DNA of 64,000 bases. Source: Patella vulgata (Eukaryota; Mollusca; Gastropoda; Patellidae). The notes under the pieces were generated by a model. The model ran no database searches. It was not told the origin of the DNA and worked only from the letters and a program-made list of their open reading frames with translations. Both the position numbers and the translations under genes were made by a program. How positions within the stretch are numbered: the stretch's first letter is position 1; every line of letters starts with the position of its first letter. This document shows positions 54,881-64,000 of this stretch, in pieces. The stretch is taken from contig NC_065883.2 in assembly GCF_932274485.2 (NCBI RefSeq), positions 77,551,059 through 77,615,058 of the forward strand. Direction: 5' to 3'.

Positions 54881-56035
54881 ACTATAGGGTTATTTTAGGT
54901 CTAAGAAAAGTGTTCTGTTTAATATAGAAATGTGACGAAAACTAGGGAAATGAAGTAGCTTGAATTATCCTACTACTAACTTAGAGTCTAGACTTAGACT
55001 AACTCACCCCCAGTTGTGTCAGTATCCATTTCTGGAAAGTAGGGTACTATCGTCCAGTCATCTCGTGCACGGATTAGTCCAATTAAATAGAATAATGTTG
55101 ACGTTAAACGGTGCCTATATGAAACACTTACCCCAAAATGGTAATTGTCCCGCCCTAATAGATGACGCATTACATTTTCTATATATTATAGAGCGGGTTT
55201 GATTTACCCTCAGACAATCATTCGGAGCTCAGGGGGAACATACCTTTAGCTTCCTCGGCTTAGAGGCTAGGGCGAACACATCATCCTAGTGCGAACCTTA
55301 TGTAGAACTAACAAGAAGTATGTGGCTCTTGCCACGTTTAAGCCGTTAGGTCTGAGTTAGAAAGGATATTAAACTCAGACCGTGGATAATTTAATAACTC
55401 AAAAAGTAACTATCATAGATATTGTAGTTTCGTGTGTGTGACCTTTGTAGTTTGCTGTATTCGTTAGATAAACTTAGTAACAACATAAACGGTGGTCCAG
55501 AGTCAATTAATTGATCCAACAACGTGAAGTCCAAGCAGGTCCTAGACGATCATCTGTCCCCATAGTGTCACAGCTAATTCCTTTTTGGTACCGCGACACA
55601 GGATAGTGTCACAAATCGATATTACTATATGAAGGTTATTATTAAAGGGATCTTACTATATGAAGGTTGTCATATTTACTATATGAAGTTTGTCATACTT
55701 TTGGACTTCACTCCCAATTAATAAATTATTCCAGCCGTCCATTTAGATAATCGAGATATCATTACTTTTGGTCTTGTTTCAAGATTTGCAAAATACGATA
55801 AAGATGCATCAATTAAGTTTATCGCTGTCATTATTATTATATTCTATAGCCTGAAATCAAATGTGAAAATGGCCCTTTCCAACGTGGTGCTAATGGTAGC
55901 TTATAAATGGAACCTCGGCACCCGCTTTCCCATCCCAGCCTCGACTTCATCCTACAACTGACAGGTTGAAACAAAGCTGGATAATGCCATACAACTTTCG
56001 TAACCATCATCAGAATCGAACCCGTAGGATTCTGG
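54881..56035. other. No gene recognised
   Basis: A TTACTATATGAAGGTTATTA phrase appears near 54848 and 55622, and twice more in part at 55651-55685. The plus frame at 54960-55202 lacks any domain. Nothing else. Confidence 0.45.
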
Positions 56036-56700
56036 ATTTCGGATGGCCTAGTGGTCTAGAATGTTGCGCTGTCGACCTCTGGCTGGCCGGTCAACACTGG
56101 CTTGCAGTCATGGTTTTGATACCTGGTGTGAGCACATGTGCCTTGAAAATAGGGATGCCTTCTCAACCATGTGGGTTTACTCCGGGTTGTTCTCCGGTTT
56201 CCTCACAACAGAAAGACCCCAGTCTGCGCTAGGCATAATCAAATAAATGAAATGAAAATGAAAAGAAATGGGGTTTAACATCCTACTGTTCTGCTCCGAA
56301 CTGGGCTAAAGAAGACGGGCATATGCCATACAGGGTGCTATGAGGGAAATTTTGCCAGGACAGTGGCACTACGGCCTACTCTTATATCAAATTCCAACTG
56401 TCAAGGGATCTTTTACGTGCACGCCAATGTGTACACGGGACCTCAGTTTTTCGTCCCATCCGAATGACTAGACAGCTGTCCTTGTCAGGCCCTCCGTTCT
56501 GCATCACTGACAAGGGGGAACCACACCGGAAAATCTGGATGAACTTTCTCGTCCAATGCAGGGATCGAACACCCGACCTCCAGGCTAGCGAGCCAGCGTC
56601 TTACCCACTTTGCCACGTGATCCCCTCGTAATCAAATAAGACGACTTGTCTGCGATATGACTATCGGTGGAAGCGAACTTTAAACATTAATAGAAGTATA
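56036..56700 (+). repeat. SINE-C interrupted by a SINE-B
   Basis: Head GGATGGCCTAGTGGTCTAGA at 56041, core GTTGTTCTCCGGTTTCCTCA, then the SINE-B, then the tail GACTTGTCTGCGATATGACT and GCGAACTTTAAACATTAATA. Confidence 0.88.
56247..56628 (-). repeat. SINE-B nested in SINE-C, 11-bp duplication
   Basis: Flanked by TAATCAAATAA at 56236-56246 and 56629-56639. Full length, ending at the head complement TTTGCCACGTGATCCCC. Confidence 0.95.
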
Positions 56701-56936
56701 CTGGGCCTACTGGTTAACAAGCCAGCGCAATACTAAGTAGCCACTTAATATAGAAAGGCCAGTTGAAGTCTAAGCTATTTTCTGAACAATGCACATAAAG
56801 TTTTAGAATGTCAACAAAATTTCTAAATTATTGGATGATAATGGATATACCAAGAGCTTCACAGGGAATTACAGATGATATTGTTAGAAACGGACAACCT
56901 GGGGTTTCAGTATGAAATAACAACATCTAATTGTGG

Positions 56937-57215
56937 GGAGAGAGATGGGGTTTAACATCCACTTGACACAAACTAGGTCATTTCGGGACTAATGTATGTT
57001 TCAATTTTACTTCAATAATTCGCTTGCTCATAGGGGTCTTTAGCAGTGGGAGTACTGGGAGGAAGCCAGAGGACCCAGAGAAAACCCACGAGGTTGGACA
57101 GGCGACCCTACTCCTTGTCACATACAACCGAGGAATCGAAACCACGCCAGTTGACTCAATGACAGACCTTATGATACAGCGTGCACACTCTAACCATTCG
57201 GCCATCCAACCCACC
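56937..57215 (-). repeat. SINE-A, full length
   Basis: GAGATGGGGTTTAACATCCA to CCATTCGGCCATCCAACC; a 10-bp insertion GTACTGGGAG-like near 57050. Confidence 0.95.
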
Positions 57216-57477
57216 TCTAAATATGGGAAAATATGACTAGGACGGAGGTGACAACAATATTTAACATATGGTTTATTACTTATAATACAAGACGCTTTAA
57301 TTTAAAAACGATGATGACAGCAATGATGATGATGATTTATACAATGATAACTTGTAATAATTAACCAATTTACAAAACGTGGGAGATCTGTTTAAGATTT
57401 GAGAAATTAACAGGTATGATATACTGAGAGTAATTAAGGCTTATATATATATATTTGTACACAGGTATATTTATGTT

Positions 57478-57752
57478 GGGGGATGCTAATTGTAGGCCGG
57501 TTGGTGAGGTTCGGGTGTTTCCGGAATCCAAAATGGCCGCTTTATATAAATGAGTATTTTGGGGAATACTAACCCGAACCCTAACCCTTTTTAGAAGACT
57601 GAACTTGGATCTAATTTAACGTTTACCCTTCTTAAAAGGGTTAGGGTTAGGATTCGGGTTAGTATTCCCCAAAATACTCATTTATAAAAAGCGCCATTTT
57701 GGGCTCCGGAAATTCCCGAACCTCCCCAACCGGCCTAAAATTAGCATCTCCC
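57478..57752. mobile_element. Foldback MITE, ~115-bp inverted repeats, 9-bp target duplication
   Basis: The left arm starts GGGGGATGCTAATTGTAGGC. The right arm's complement starts GGGAGATGCTAATTTTAGGC. The arms stay alike through AATGAGTATTTTGGGGAATA and TAACCCGAACCCTAACCC for about 115 bp, leaving a short middle. ATTTATGTT flanks it at 57469-57477 and 57753-57761. Nine-base duplications plus long inverted repeats are typical of Mutator-like (MULE) elements. No coding sequence, so non-autonomous. Confidence 0.85.
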
Positions 57753-57857
57753 ATTTATGTTATATATTTTGATTGATATAAGTTCTGTTCGTAAACCAAT
57801 GATATCAACTGTACCACAATCTCATTAAAACACAGATCATATTTCGTTTCATTTTTT

Positions 57858-58128
57858 TTATAGTTCAAAATTTTGTTTTTTACTTGTCTTCACAACACTA
57901 GGATCTGGAAGAGTTGTTTTATAACAGGCGTTTTAGTTGATGTAACGGTCTGTTACGACAAGTTCTTGGCGTGCTCTTCATGGAACTGTGGTTAAACCCC
58001 TAGAAACGTCAACGCTGATTGATTGATCAATGTTTGACGTCATAGGGTCAAAAGCCGCTCCTATGACCCCTGATGCAACCTCCCAGTACAATTGGTCAGA
58101 TTTTCATGTAGTATAGGCTATGGAAAGT
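57858..58128 (-). repeat. Promoter-like dispersed repeat P, copy 2 (inverted)
   Basis: Reverse complement of 39003-39290: ATAGTTCAAAATTTTGTTTT, ACTTGTCTTCACAACACTAG, GTTTGACGTCATAGGGTCAA, TTTTCATGTAGTATAGGC. The CRE and the TATA-like word (TTTTATAACAGGC on this strand) are both kept. Confidence 0.72.
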
Positions 58129-58315
58129 ATAAAAAAACGAAACGCAAAACAGATCTGTATTTTAATCAGATCAACTGTACCACGGACATGCGAGTCGATT
58201 TGCTCAGTTAAATTTATATTACGATGATTTATATATTTGTTAGTTTATTACAATGGCTTGACCTAATACATTTGTATGACAATAGTCCTATTTTATGATA
58301 TTTCTGAGGTGGGAA

Positions 58316-58575
58316 CAAATCGCAGGTCCTCAAGTCCAAGTCAAGTCCCAAGTTGCTAGCTTTAATACAAGTCGAATCTCAAGTCTGCTCAACGCACATG
58401 TCCCGTTCAAGTTGCCAGTTGATCAAATGAGTCAGCAATGCAGGACGAATAAGGCAAGTCAGAGTTATGTCCCCTCATGGCGACTCAAGGCTGTCGCTGT
58501 TTCAAGTCGTGAGTTGTCATAACTGCCGAGTCAGAGTCACGATATATATTTCAAGCCAGGTCGCAAGTCGGGTGA
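58316..58575. repeat. Degenerate CAAGTC-rich repeat
   Basis: Irregular words AAGTCCAAGTCAAGTCCCAA, CAAGTCGAATCTCAAGTC, AGGTCGCAAGTCGGGTG. Too irregular for a defined unit. The plus frame through it is an artefact. Confidence 0.65.
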
Positions 58576-59785
58576 TCGATTCGACTGAATGGCAGGACTC
58601 GAATTCCGACCCACTGATATTTATCTGAGCAAATACATCATATGATAGTTGTCCTATTGTTCTATTTTATAACACACTTGTCAACTAGCTCAGGCATGGT
58701 GCATTTAATTTAACATAAGTCAACAATAAATTAATAAAAATAAATATAAATAAATAAAAACATAGAATTTAACAAGTATATTTACATCTTAATATTAATC
58801 AATAAAATTATTCCAATCACTTTACATAAATTTTTTAAATAATGCAAGTAATTCTGTCAACATATCCTTTCCATAAGTATAACACGAACCCGAATGTCAA
58901 TATTACCTGCAACAGTTAAGTTTCAATGTTAGTAATTTCTGTCGTTCTCCGTGAGAAATTGTAACTTTCCACCAATACACAAACCGTGAGTCATTTTAGT
59001 CATTTTAGACTAGAATATGAGCAGAAGGACTAAAATGATGCCCCAGATTGTTTATTGACGGAAAGTTACGAGTACCCACAGAGAACGGCGGAAATTACTG
59101 ACGTTGTAATTTACCAGTTGCAGGTACATGTAACAAGGACATTCGGGATCATGTTATACTTATTGAAAGGATATGTTGACATAATTACTTGCATTATTTA
59201 AAAATAATTTGAAGCTTTTCCGGTGACCTTTCATGGATTAATTTATTCTATGACATTTCTCAATATTTTTTAAAAATAATCATCCATGTTATTATTAAAT
59301 ACTGAAACTTGATTTAACATTGAGGAGAGGATTACTTGTCTGAGTCCATGTAGTACAGTAACAGGGATTATCTCCCTTCCTTCAAAACCACTTTGGTAGT
59401 CAAGGGGTCATACTAATAATACAAGATTTTTTTAATATTGAAAGCAAACACTGGACTGTGAAAATTCTTTCAAAATTATAATTATTAATTTCTTTCCATA
59501 TTTTGATAAATTTAAGAAATTGTTGAGCATTCAAAAAAAAAATACACATACATACGTCTTTCTATTCCACTGAATCGGCAATTTAAATTAGAAAATCCTA
59601 AAAAAAGACATTGGAGCTCAAATATTAAAAAAAAAGATGTGCTTTTCTTTATGACAAATTATATAAAAAATATTTGAATTTAAAATAAAATAAAGGCACT
59701 ATTTAAAATTGTAACGTTTCTCTTTGTAAATGCAGTAATTTTTCATGCAGAATATTGTAACATTGTAATAATGAGATTTCATTAT
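58576..59785. other. No gene; one inverted-repeat pair
   Basis: GTTAGTAATTTCTGTCGTTC and TCCGTGAGAAATTGTAACTT at 58928-58967 are complemented by GGAAAGTTACGAGTACCCAC and GAACGGCGGAAATTACTGAC near 59060-59105, with AAGTATAACACGAACCCGAA matched by TTCGGGATCATGTTATACTT at 59141-59162. Together they suggest a ~330-bp foldback element around 58842-59190, starting AGTAATTCTGTCAACATATC. Confidence 0.55.
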
Positions 59786-60100
59786 TTAAACATACATTAT
59801 GCAAGAGCTCAATCTGGAAATTGCTTATCTAAATTATTAATTAGACATTAATTAACTTATCCAGACCATAATCAACTCTTGATGTCATCGCTAAAATGGA
59901 TAACCGAGACTACGGTTTGATCGTAACGACTTTAGTGATGATGAACGAGGCTAGACCCAAAATTCAATCACTAAATTCTCGGTCCAGAGTTGATCAATTT
60001 GACTGAAATTTTCAGCTAATTGCCTTTACATTATCTAGTTTTCAACTATTATAGTGAGAACTGTCAGCTCTTTTTTTGATCTCCCATAATGTGTCTTTAA
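59786..60100. mobile_element. TTAAAGATACATT MITE family, 315-bp copy
   Basis: Left TTAAACATACATTATGCAAG, right CCCATAATGTGTCTTTAA preceded by AGTGAGAACTGTCAGCTCTT. Same internal order as 12882-13368. Confidence 0.75.
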
Positions 60101-61018
60101 ATACATATAGATATAAAATGTTAAGTGAAATATATATTTTTGTGTTGATAGACCAGATTTCAAATATAAAATACAGAAGTTGTGGTTTTATACTGTACAC
60201 ACATTTGAAGAGTCCTGGGGAAGAACGATCTAAGTCACATTTTTGTCTTTTCGCATAAAAGGCAAAACAGACTTTTGGAAGAGAATGCTTGACGCGAACA
60301 GAACAATAAGTGGGTTTAATTACAACTTCAAAATGATCATTAATACGAATCATAATTACCAGTAAAGCAACTGACTTCCACGTTTCAGCCAAATTAAGGT
60401 CAAATAAAGGGTACGATGGACGTATTTGTCCGGGAGGCCATTTCAGAAGGGCCTTGGTTTGATGTGATTTGTATGGGTTTGATTGTTCGAAATTGATTGT
60501 TCCACAGAAAGCTTATACAATTTGCTACCAGGTGGCACCATTAACTGGGGTTCGTTGAAATAGTGACTTAGATCTTTCTTCCCTGGGGCTCTTCATTTAA
60601 TTTCAAGACACTATTTGTAAACAATAAACAGATAATCTTTGGTTTGATATTTCATATAATACTATAATTATAAAACTAACTCTGTTCTTCACCGACTGGG
60701 CTAATGAAGACAAAGATGTGAAGATTCTTCACATAACTGGTTGACATTTATTGGCGTTAATTTTAATTTTATTAATTAACTATTACATGTACATATCACA
60801 GTGAAGTTATCATGATAGAATCATAGTACAGAATCATTTAAAAATTATGAAAATATGAATTCAATTTTAAAATAAAAATTAGGAGATGCAACCTGAATGC
60901 ATTAACAATTATGTACATTTACTGCAGCCCAAAGCACACAATGTGACTCCACAGTTAGTCTTCACAAAAACAATCTTAATTAATTTAGTTACAATTTGAT
61001 ATTTCTGAAAGAGACCTG
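60101..61018. other. No gene recognised
   Basis: Contains a SINE-B scrap at 60680-60715 (ACTGGGCTAATGAAGACAAA). The minus frame at 60042-60392 has no domain and overlaps the MITE. Otherwise AT-rich. Confidence 0.45.
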
Positions 61019-61310
61019 GGGGGGTTGGACGGCCGTATGGTTAGCACATGCGTGAGTGCTGTATCATAAGGTCTGTCATTGAGTCAACTGGCATGGTTTC
61101 GAATCGCCTGTTGTATGTGACAAGGAGTAGGGTCGCCTGTCCAACCTCGTGGGTTTTCTACGGGTGTTGCGGTTTCTTAACACTGCTAAAGACCCCTACG
61201 CGCAAGCGAATTATTGAAATAAAATTTAAAATACATATGATAGTCCCGAAATGACCTAGTTTGTATCGAGTGGACGTAAAACCACATTTCTCTCTCTCTC
61301 TCTCTGAAAG
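61019..61310 (+). repeat. SINE-A, full length
   Basis: GGGGGTTGGACGGCCGTATG to ACCACATTTCTCTCTCTC; the core reads GGTGTTGCGGTTTCTTAACA, so it is substituted there. Confidence 0.95.
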
Positions 61311-61619
61311 AGACCCATTAGAATTTATTCCGAGAAATGACAGATTGAAGGTGAAGAATGCAGTTACTGAGATCACACAAGCTGAATAACAAATATCTGT
61401 CTTTTAGGAACCAGAATAGGAAGAGATCCAGATAACATTTGATGGTGGTACCTGTACATGAGGCAGAACATGCTTACATATTATTTACACCAATTTGTCC
61501 TTTTGTATTCATGGCCTTCGAATTTTATTATCGATGATCGATGGTTGGCCTACTACAGTGTATGTTCCATTTAAATTAATCTAATATTTTCACAGCAGTT
61601 GATACACATACCGATACTT
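61311..61619. other. No gene recognised
   Basis: Unique-looking AT-rich DNA downstream of the HECT gene. Confidence 0.4.
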
Positions 61620-61995
61620 CATGTAAAGTAGTTCAAATAAATCCCAACAATTCATGTGCAGTAGATCAAATACATTCCATCACTCCATGTGCAGTAGTTC
61701 AAATACATTCCATCACTCCGTGTGCAGTAGTTCAAATGCATCACCACACTCCATTTGCAGTTCAAACACATCCCAACACTTTATATGCAGGAGTTCAAAT
61801 ACATCCCCAACACTCCATTTGCAGTTCAAACACATCCCAGCGTCTCAAACACATCACAACACTTCATGTGCAGTTCAAACACATCCCAACACTTCAAACA
61901 CATCCCGGCGTCTCAAACACATCCAAATGCTTCAAACACATCCCAGTGTACAAACTCATCCCAACGCTTCAAACACATCCAAATGCTTTAAACAA
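61620..61995. repeat. Tandem array, TTCAAACACATCCCAACAC-type units
   Basis: Units of about 33 bp at the left (CATTCCATCACTCCATGTGC with AGTAGTTCAAATA) grade into 18-22-bp units at the right (CAAACACATCCCAACACTT). All three plus frames stay open, giving His/Ser/Thr-rich frames that are artefacts. Confidence 0.88.
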
Positions 61996-62565
61996 ATGTA
62001 TTTCTTATTCATGGCTTTCATCTGCTTGACACAATTCAAAAAATCTTGATAAAGTCCATTTCAGTCCACATAGTTTCACACGGCTAAGATAAAAGAATGT
62101 ACTCTACATTTTCACTTAATATATACCTCTAAGATCGTTTCTTGAATTGCACAAATCGTTTCCTTACATTTAAATACATCATACTCCATAACATAAGCAT
62201 TTTATCCAAAATATCATCACCATTGTCAAATCTCTACTTTAATCTAGCTGGTTTCTCATACCATATTCCTTGGTCTATCTACAAACTGCACAATAGTTTC
62301 ATAAATCCATTCATCCTCATTCATTCCATAAAGTTCTATTGCTCTTAAAGACTTTTGATCTTATTTAAATTTTAAAATATTGTAATCATCTTAAATACAG
62401 TTATCACAGTTATTTATTAAAATCTATTAAAAAATACTACACAACGTCCAATTCCGTCAATTGACCAATTACGATCATATTATGGTTAATTATTCCACCC
62501 TATCCAACTCTCTCTTTTGTCAGTTCAAGGTCTTACTACCCTATCTATCAGTAGGGTCCCCTCTA
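61996..62565. other. 3' flank / 3' UTR of the HECT gene
   Basis: In minus sense the first AATAAA (complement TTTATT at 62413-62418) lies ~150 nt after the stop and is a polyadenylation candidate. Confidence 0.4.
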
Positions 62566-63519
62566 TCACACCATCCCGAATCCCTGACTTCCTTCGTTTA
62601 CTGCTAGTAACAGAGAATGATGAAATTGTTCGATACTGTCATAAAACGGTAAACAGAGTTGATTAAAACTGAAAAATAAAATAAAAGAATTCAAAGAAAT
62701 GAAATGAAATGGTTTACCAACGTGGTTTCCCTTGTCAGTGGTGGAAGATGGAGGGCCTGACAAGGACAGCTATTTAGTCGTTTGGTTGAGTTGAAAAACC
62801 AAGGTCACATGTGCACGTAAAAGATCCCTTGGCAGTTGGAATTTTATATAAGAGTAAGCCATAGTGCCGCCGCCTGGGCAAAATTTTCCACATAACACAC
62901 TGTATGGCGTACGCCTCTCTTAATTAGCCCAGTCGGAGCAGATCAGTAGGACGTTAAACACCCATTTCATTTCATTTCCTTTATTTTGAAATAAAATGGG
63001 TGTTTTACAGCCGACTAGACTAATGAAGACAGGTATACGCCATACAGTGTGCTTTCCAATTCCAACTATCGAAGGTTCTTTTACATGCACACCAATGTGT
63101 ACACAGGGCCTCAGTTTTTCGTCCAATCTTATCGACCAGACGCTGTCCTTGCCAGACCCTCCTGACTAGGAGGAACCATGCAGGAAATGCCGGGAACTTT
63201 CTTGGTCAACAACTGGATCGAAACCCAGAGCTTATTGTCGCTTTAAATTGAGATTTGTACATTTTGGATGATGACCTAAATAAAATAAGATGAATATTCG
63301 TAAAAATAAATTTGGTGAAAAAAGAATAAAAAATTGAAAGTACCAAGTATGTGCAGAGGGTAAGCCATTAAACATTGGAGTAGAACTGAGTTGTATTTTA
63401 GGTTGAAGTTCTGAGAATCCTCCAACAGGTAGCTGTGAACATCCAGTAATAAATTGTAATAATCTGGCCATTTGTTCATCTGTAAAACCTGCTACAATTG
63501 TCCAGAACCAATCCAACAT
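62566..63519 (-). CDS. AREL1: AREL1-like HECT ubiquitin ligase, last two coding exons (partial)
   Basis: The exon at 63344-63519 starts after TTTTTATTTCAG with MLDWFWTIVAGFTDEQMARL, continues LLQFITGCSQLPVGGF, and ends LPSAHT plus TG before GTACTT. The last exon, 62566-62668, follows ATTTTTCAG and reads (T)FNQLCLPFYDSIEQFHHS to EGSQGFGMV and stop. Joined in frame they give LPSAHT-C-FNQLCLP, the HECT C-lobe signature. The split codon TG|T encodes the catalytic cysteine that takes ubiquitin from E2. The closest match from memory is AREL1 (FTTGCSQLPPGGF; CFNQLCLP; EGFGM end); HUWE1 and HECTD2 are less alike in QLPVGGF and QLCLP context. AREL1 acts in the cytosol on apoptosis antagonists. Upstream exons lie beyond the window or are not recognised. 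The intron holds two SINE-B copies. Confidence 0.83.
62715..62985 (+). repeat. SINE-B in the HECT intron, sense
   Basis: From CAACGTGGTTTCCCTTGTCA to ACACCCATTTCATTTCATTT. Confidence 0.92.
62990..63228 (-). repeat. SINE-B in the HECT intron, antisense
   Basis: TGTTTTACAGCCGACTAGAC to CTGGATCGAAACCCAGAGC. Tail to tail with the copy at 62715, so the intron RNA can form a hairpin. Confidence 0.88.
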
Positions 63520-63724
63520 CTGAAATAAAAAAAAACAAAACATGGTCAATCAAATCAAATGTTGTATATTTTCTTCTTTAACTGTTTGACATTTTAATTA
63601 ATTAAAATGACGTTATGAATTATCATTACTATTAATAAGTGCAGGAGATTAATCATAATAATACTATTGTCATTTATAAGCATGTTAATATTGAAGAACA
63701 GTTTCTAAGGTGCTGTTGTTTATT
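63520..63724. other. HECT intron sequence, nothing else seen
   Basis: AT-rich; A-run next to the exon is the acceptor pyrimidine tract in antisense. Confidence 0.45.
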
Positions 63725-64000
63725 TCATTGACTTTGTAAATTTATTCCATATAAAAGATCAAGCATACGAAAAGGCACGCTTTCCAAGTTGTAAGGTAAT
63801 AATTGGAGATTTTAGAGATTTGAGAACGTAGACTTTTGCTGGTAGTATAGGGTTCAACAAGACCTTTTATATAAGATGGAGTTTGGTCGTGTAACGCTTT
63901 AAAGAACAATGAGTAATTGAACTTAATTCTTGTCTGAATTGGTAGCCAATGTAGGGTTTGTAATATATGGGAAATGTTTTGATGATTACTTCTTCTAGTG
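63725..64000 (-). pseudogene. LINE reverse-transcriptase C-terminal relic, running off the edge
   Basis: Minus-strand reading: HWLPIQTRIKFNYSLFFKAL, HDQTPSYIKGLVEPYTTSKS, LRSQ, then a shift into GKRAFSYA with a stop and SFIWNKF. This is the common LHWLPVxxRIxFKxLxxxxKALHxxAPSYLxxLL ... SLRSS ... RAFSYAAPxLWN motif of CR1/L2/Jockey-type LINEs. It lies in or beyond the HECT intron. Confidence 0.8.

Noticed and set aside
61654-62049. His/Ser/Thr-rich frames of 78-131 residues in all three plus frames
   Set aside because: Translation of the TTCAAACACATCCC tandem array.
1-64000. CRISPR array, prophage, operon or a new multi-gene system
   Set aside because: The window is spliced animal DNA; the tandem arrays lack unique spacers of even length and no group of genes shares a function.

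Overview
This is AT-rich, repeat-crowded animal nuclear DNA with spliced genes, GT-AG introns, TATA-type promoter candidates and many tRNA-derived SINEs. The gene types (a Methuselah-like family B receptor, a FLYWCH zinc finger, an AREL1-like HECT ligase, a multi-pass GT2 glycosyltransferase) and SINEs built on a tRNA head plus a CCGGTTTCCTCCCAC core point to a lophotrochozoan, most likely a mollusc. That placement is inference from memory of these families, not a database result.

Layout. 1-25600: no gene that I can name. It holds SINEs, small inverted-repeat elements (MITEs), a 2 kb minisatellite of 26-bp units (6845-8822), several other tandem arrays, one orphan exon candidate (12596-12706, minus) and an unrecognised coding-like stretch broken by a SINE (15230-15735). 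25671-30070 (+): a two-coding-exon gene for a processive-type GT2 glycosyltransferase, with a possible TATA promoter and untranslated first exon about 2 kb upstream. 30880-32800: tandem repeats, a MITE and SINEs. 33017-34547: a complete Tc1/mariner transposon with perfect 34-bp terminal repeats and an uninterrupted transposase, sitting in an older dispersed repeat whose unoccupied copies lie at 17.4 and 42.1 kb. 35315-39918 (-): a family B / Methuselah-like receptor. Its signal peptide is in a small first exon 2 kb from the main exon. 43704-44418 (-): a two-exon FLYWCH zinc-finger gene. 45612-48488 (-): a 5'-truncated L1/Tx1-like LINE joined in frame to what looks like a host exon. 48.7-62 kb: SINEs (several nested, with target-site duplications), a foldback element with 9-bp target duplications, and further tandem arrays. 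62566-63519 (-): the last two coding exons of an AREL1-like HECT ubiquitin ligase, whose catalytic cysteine codon is split by the intron. The window ends in a LINE C-terminal relic.

Three SINE families are used as labels. SINE-A has a tRNA-like head (box A TGGCCGAATGG, box B GGTTTCGATTCCC), the core CCGGTTTCCTCCCAC, and a tail GACGTTAAACCCCATTTC followed by (CT)n. SINE-B has a head GGAGCCACGGTGGCTAAG with box B GTGTTCGATCCC, a body CCTTGTCAGTGGTGCAGGAC, and a tail GACGTTAAACCCC followed by (ATTTC)n. SINE-C has a head GGATGGCCTAGTGGTCTAGA, a core like SINE-A and a tail GACGTTAAACACTAAGAACAAC.

The genes show no operon-like or pathway relationship; they are unrelated neighbours in a transposon-rich region. 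I recognised no LTR retrovirus, Polinton or other virus-like element, no CRISPR array, no rRNA gene and no convincing free-standing tRNA gene. I found no new multi-gene system. The most novel material is the set of small mobile elements, the LINE-exon fusion and the gene-structure details.
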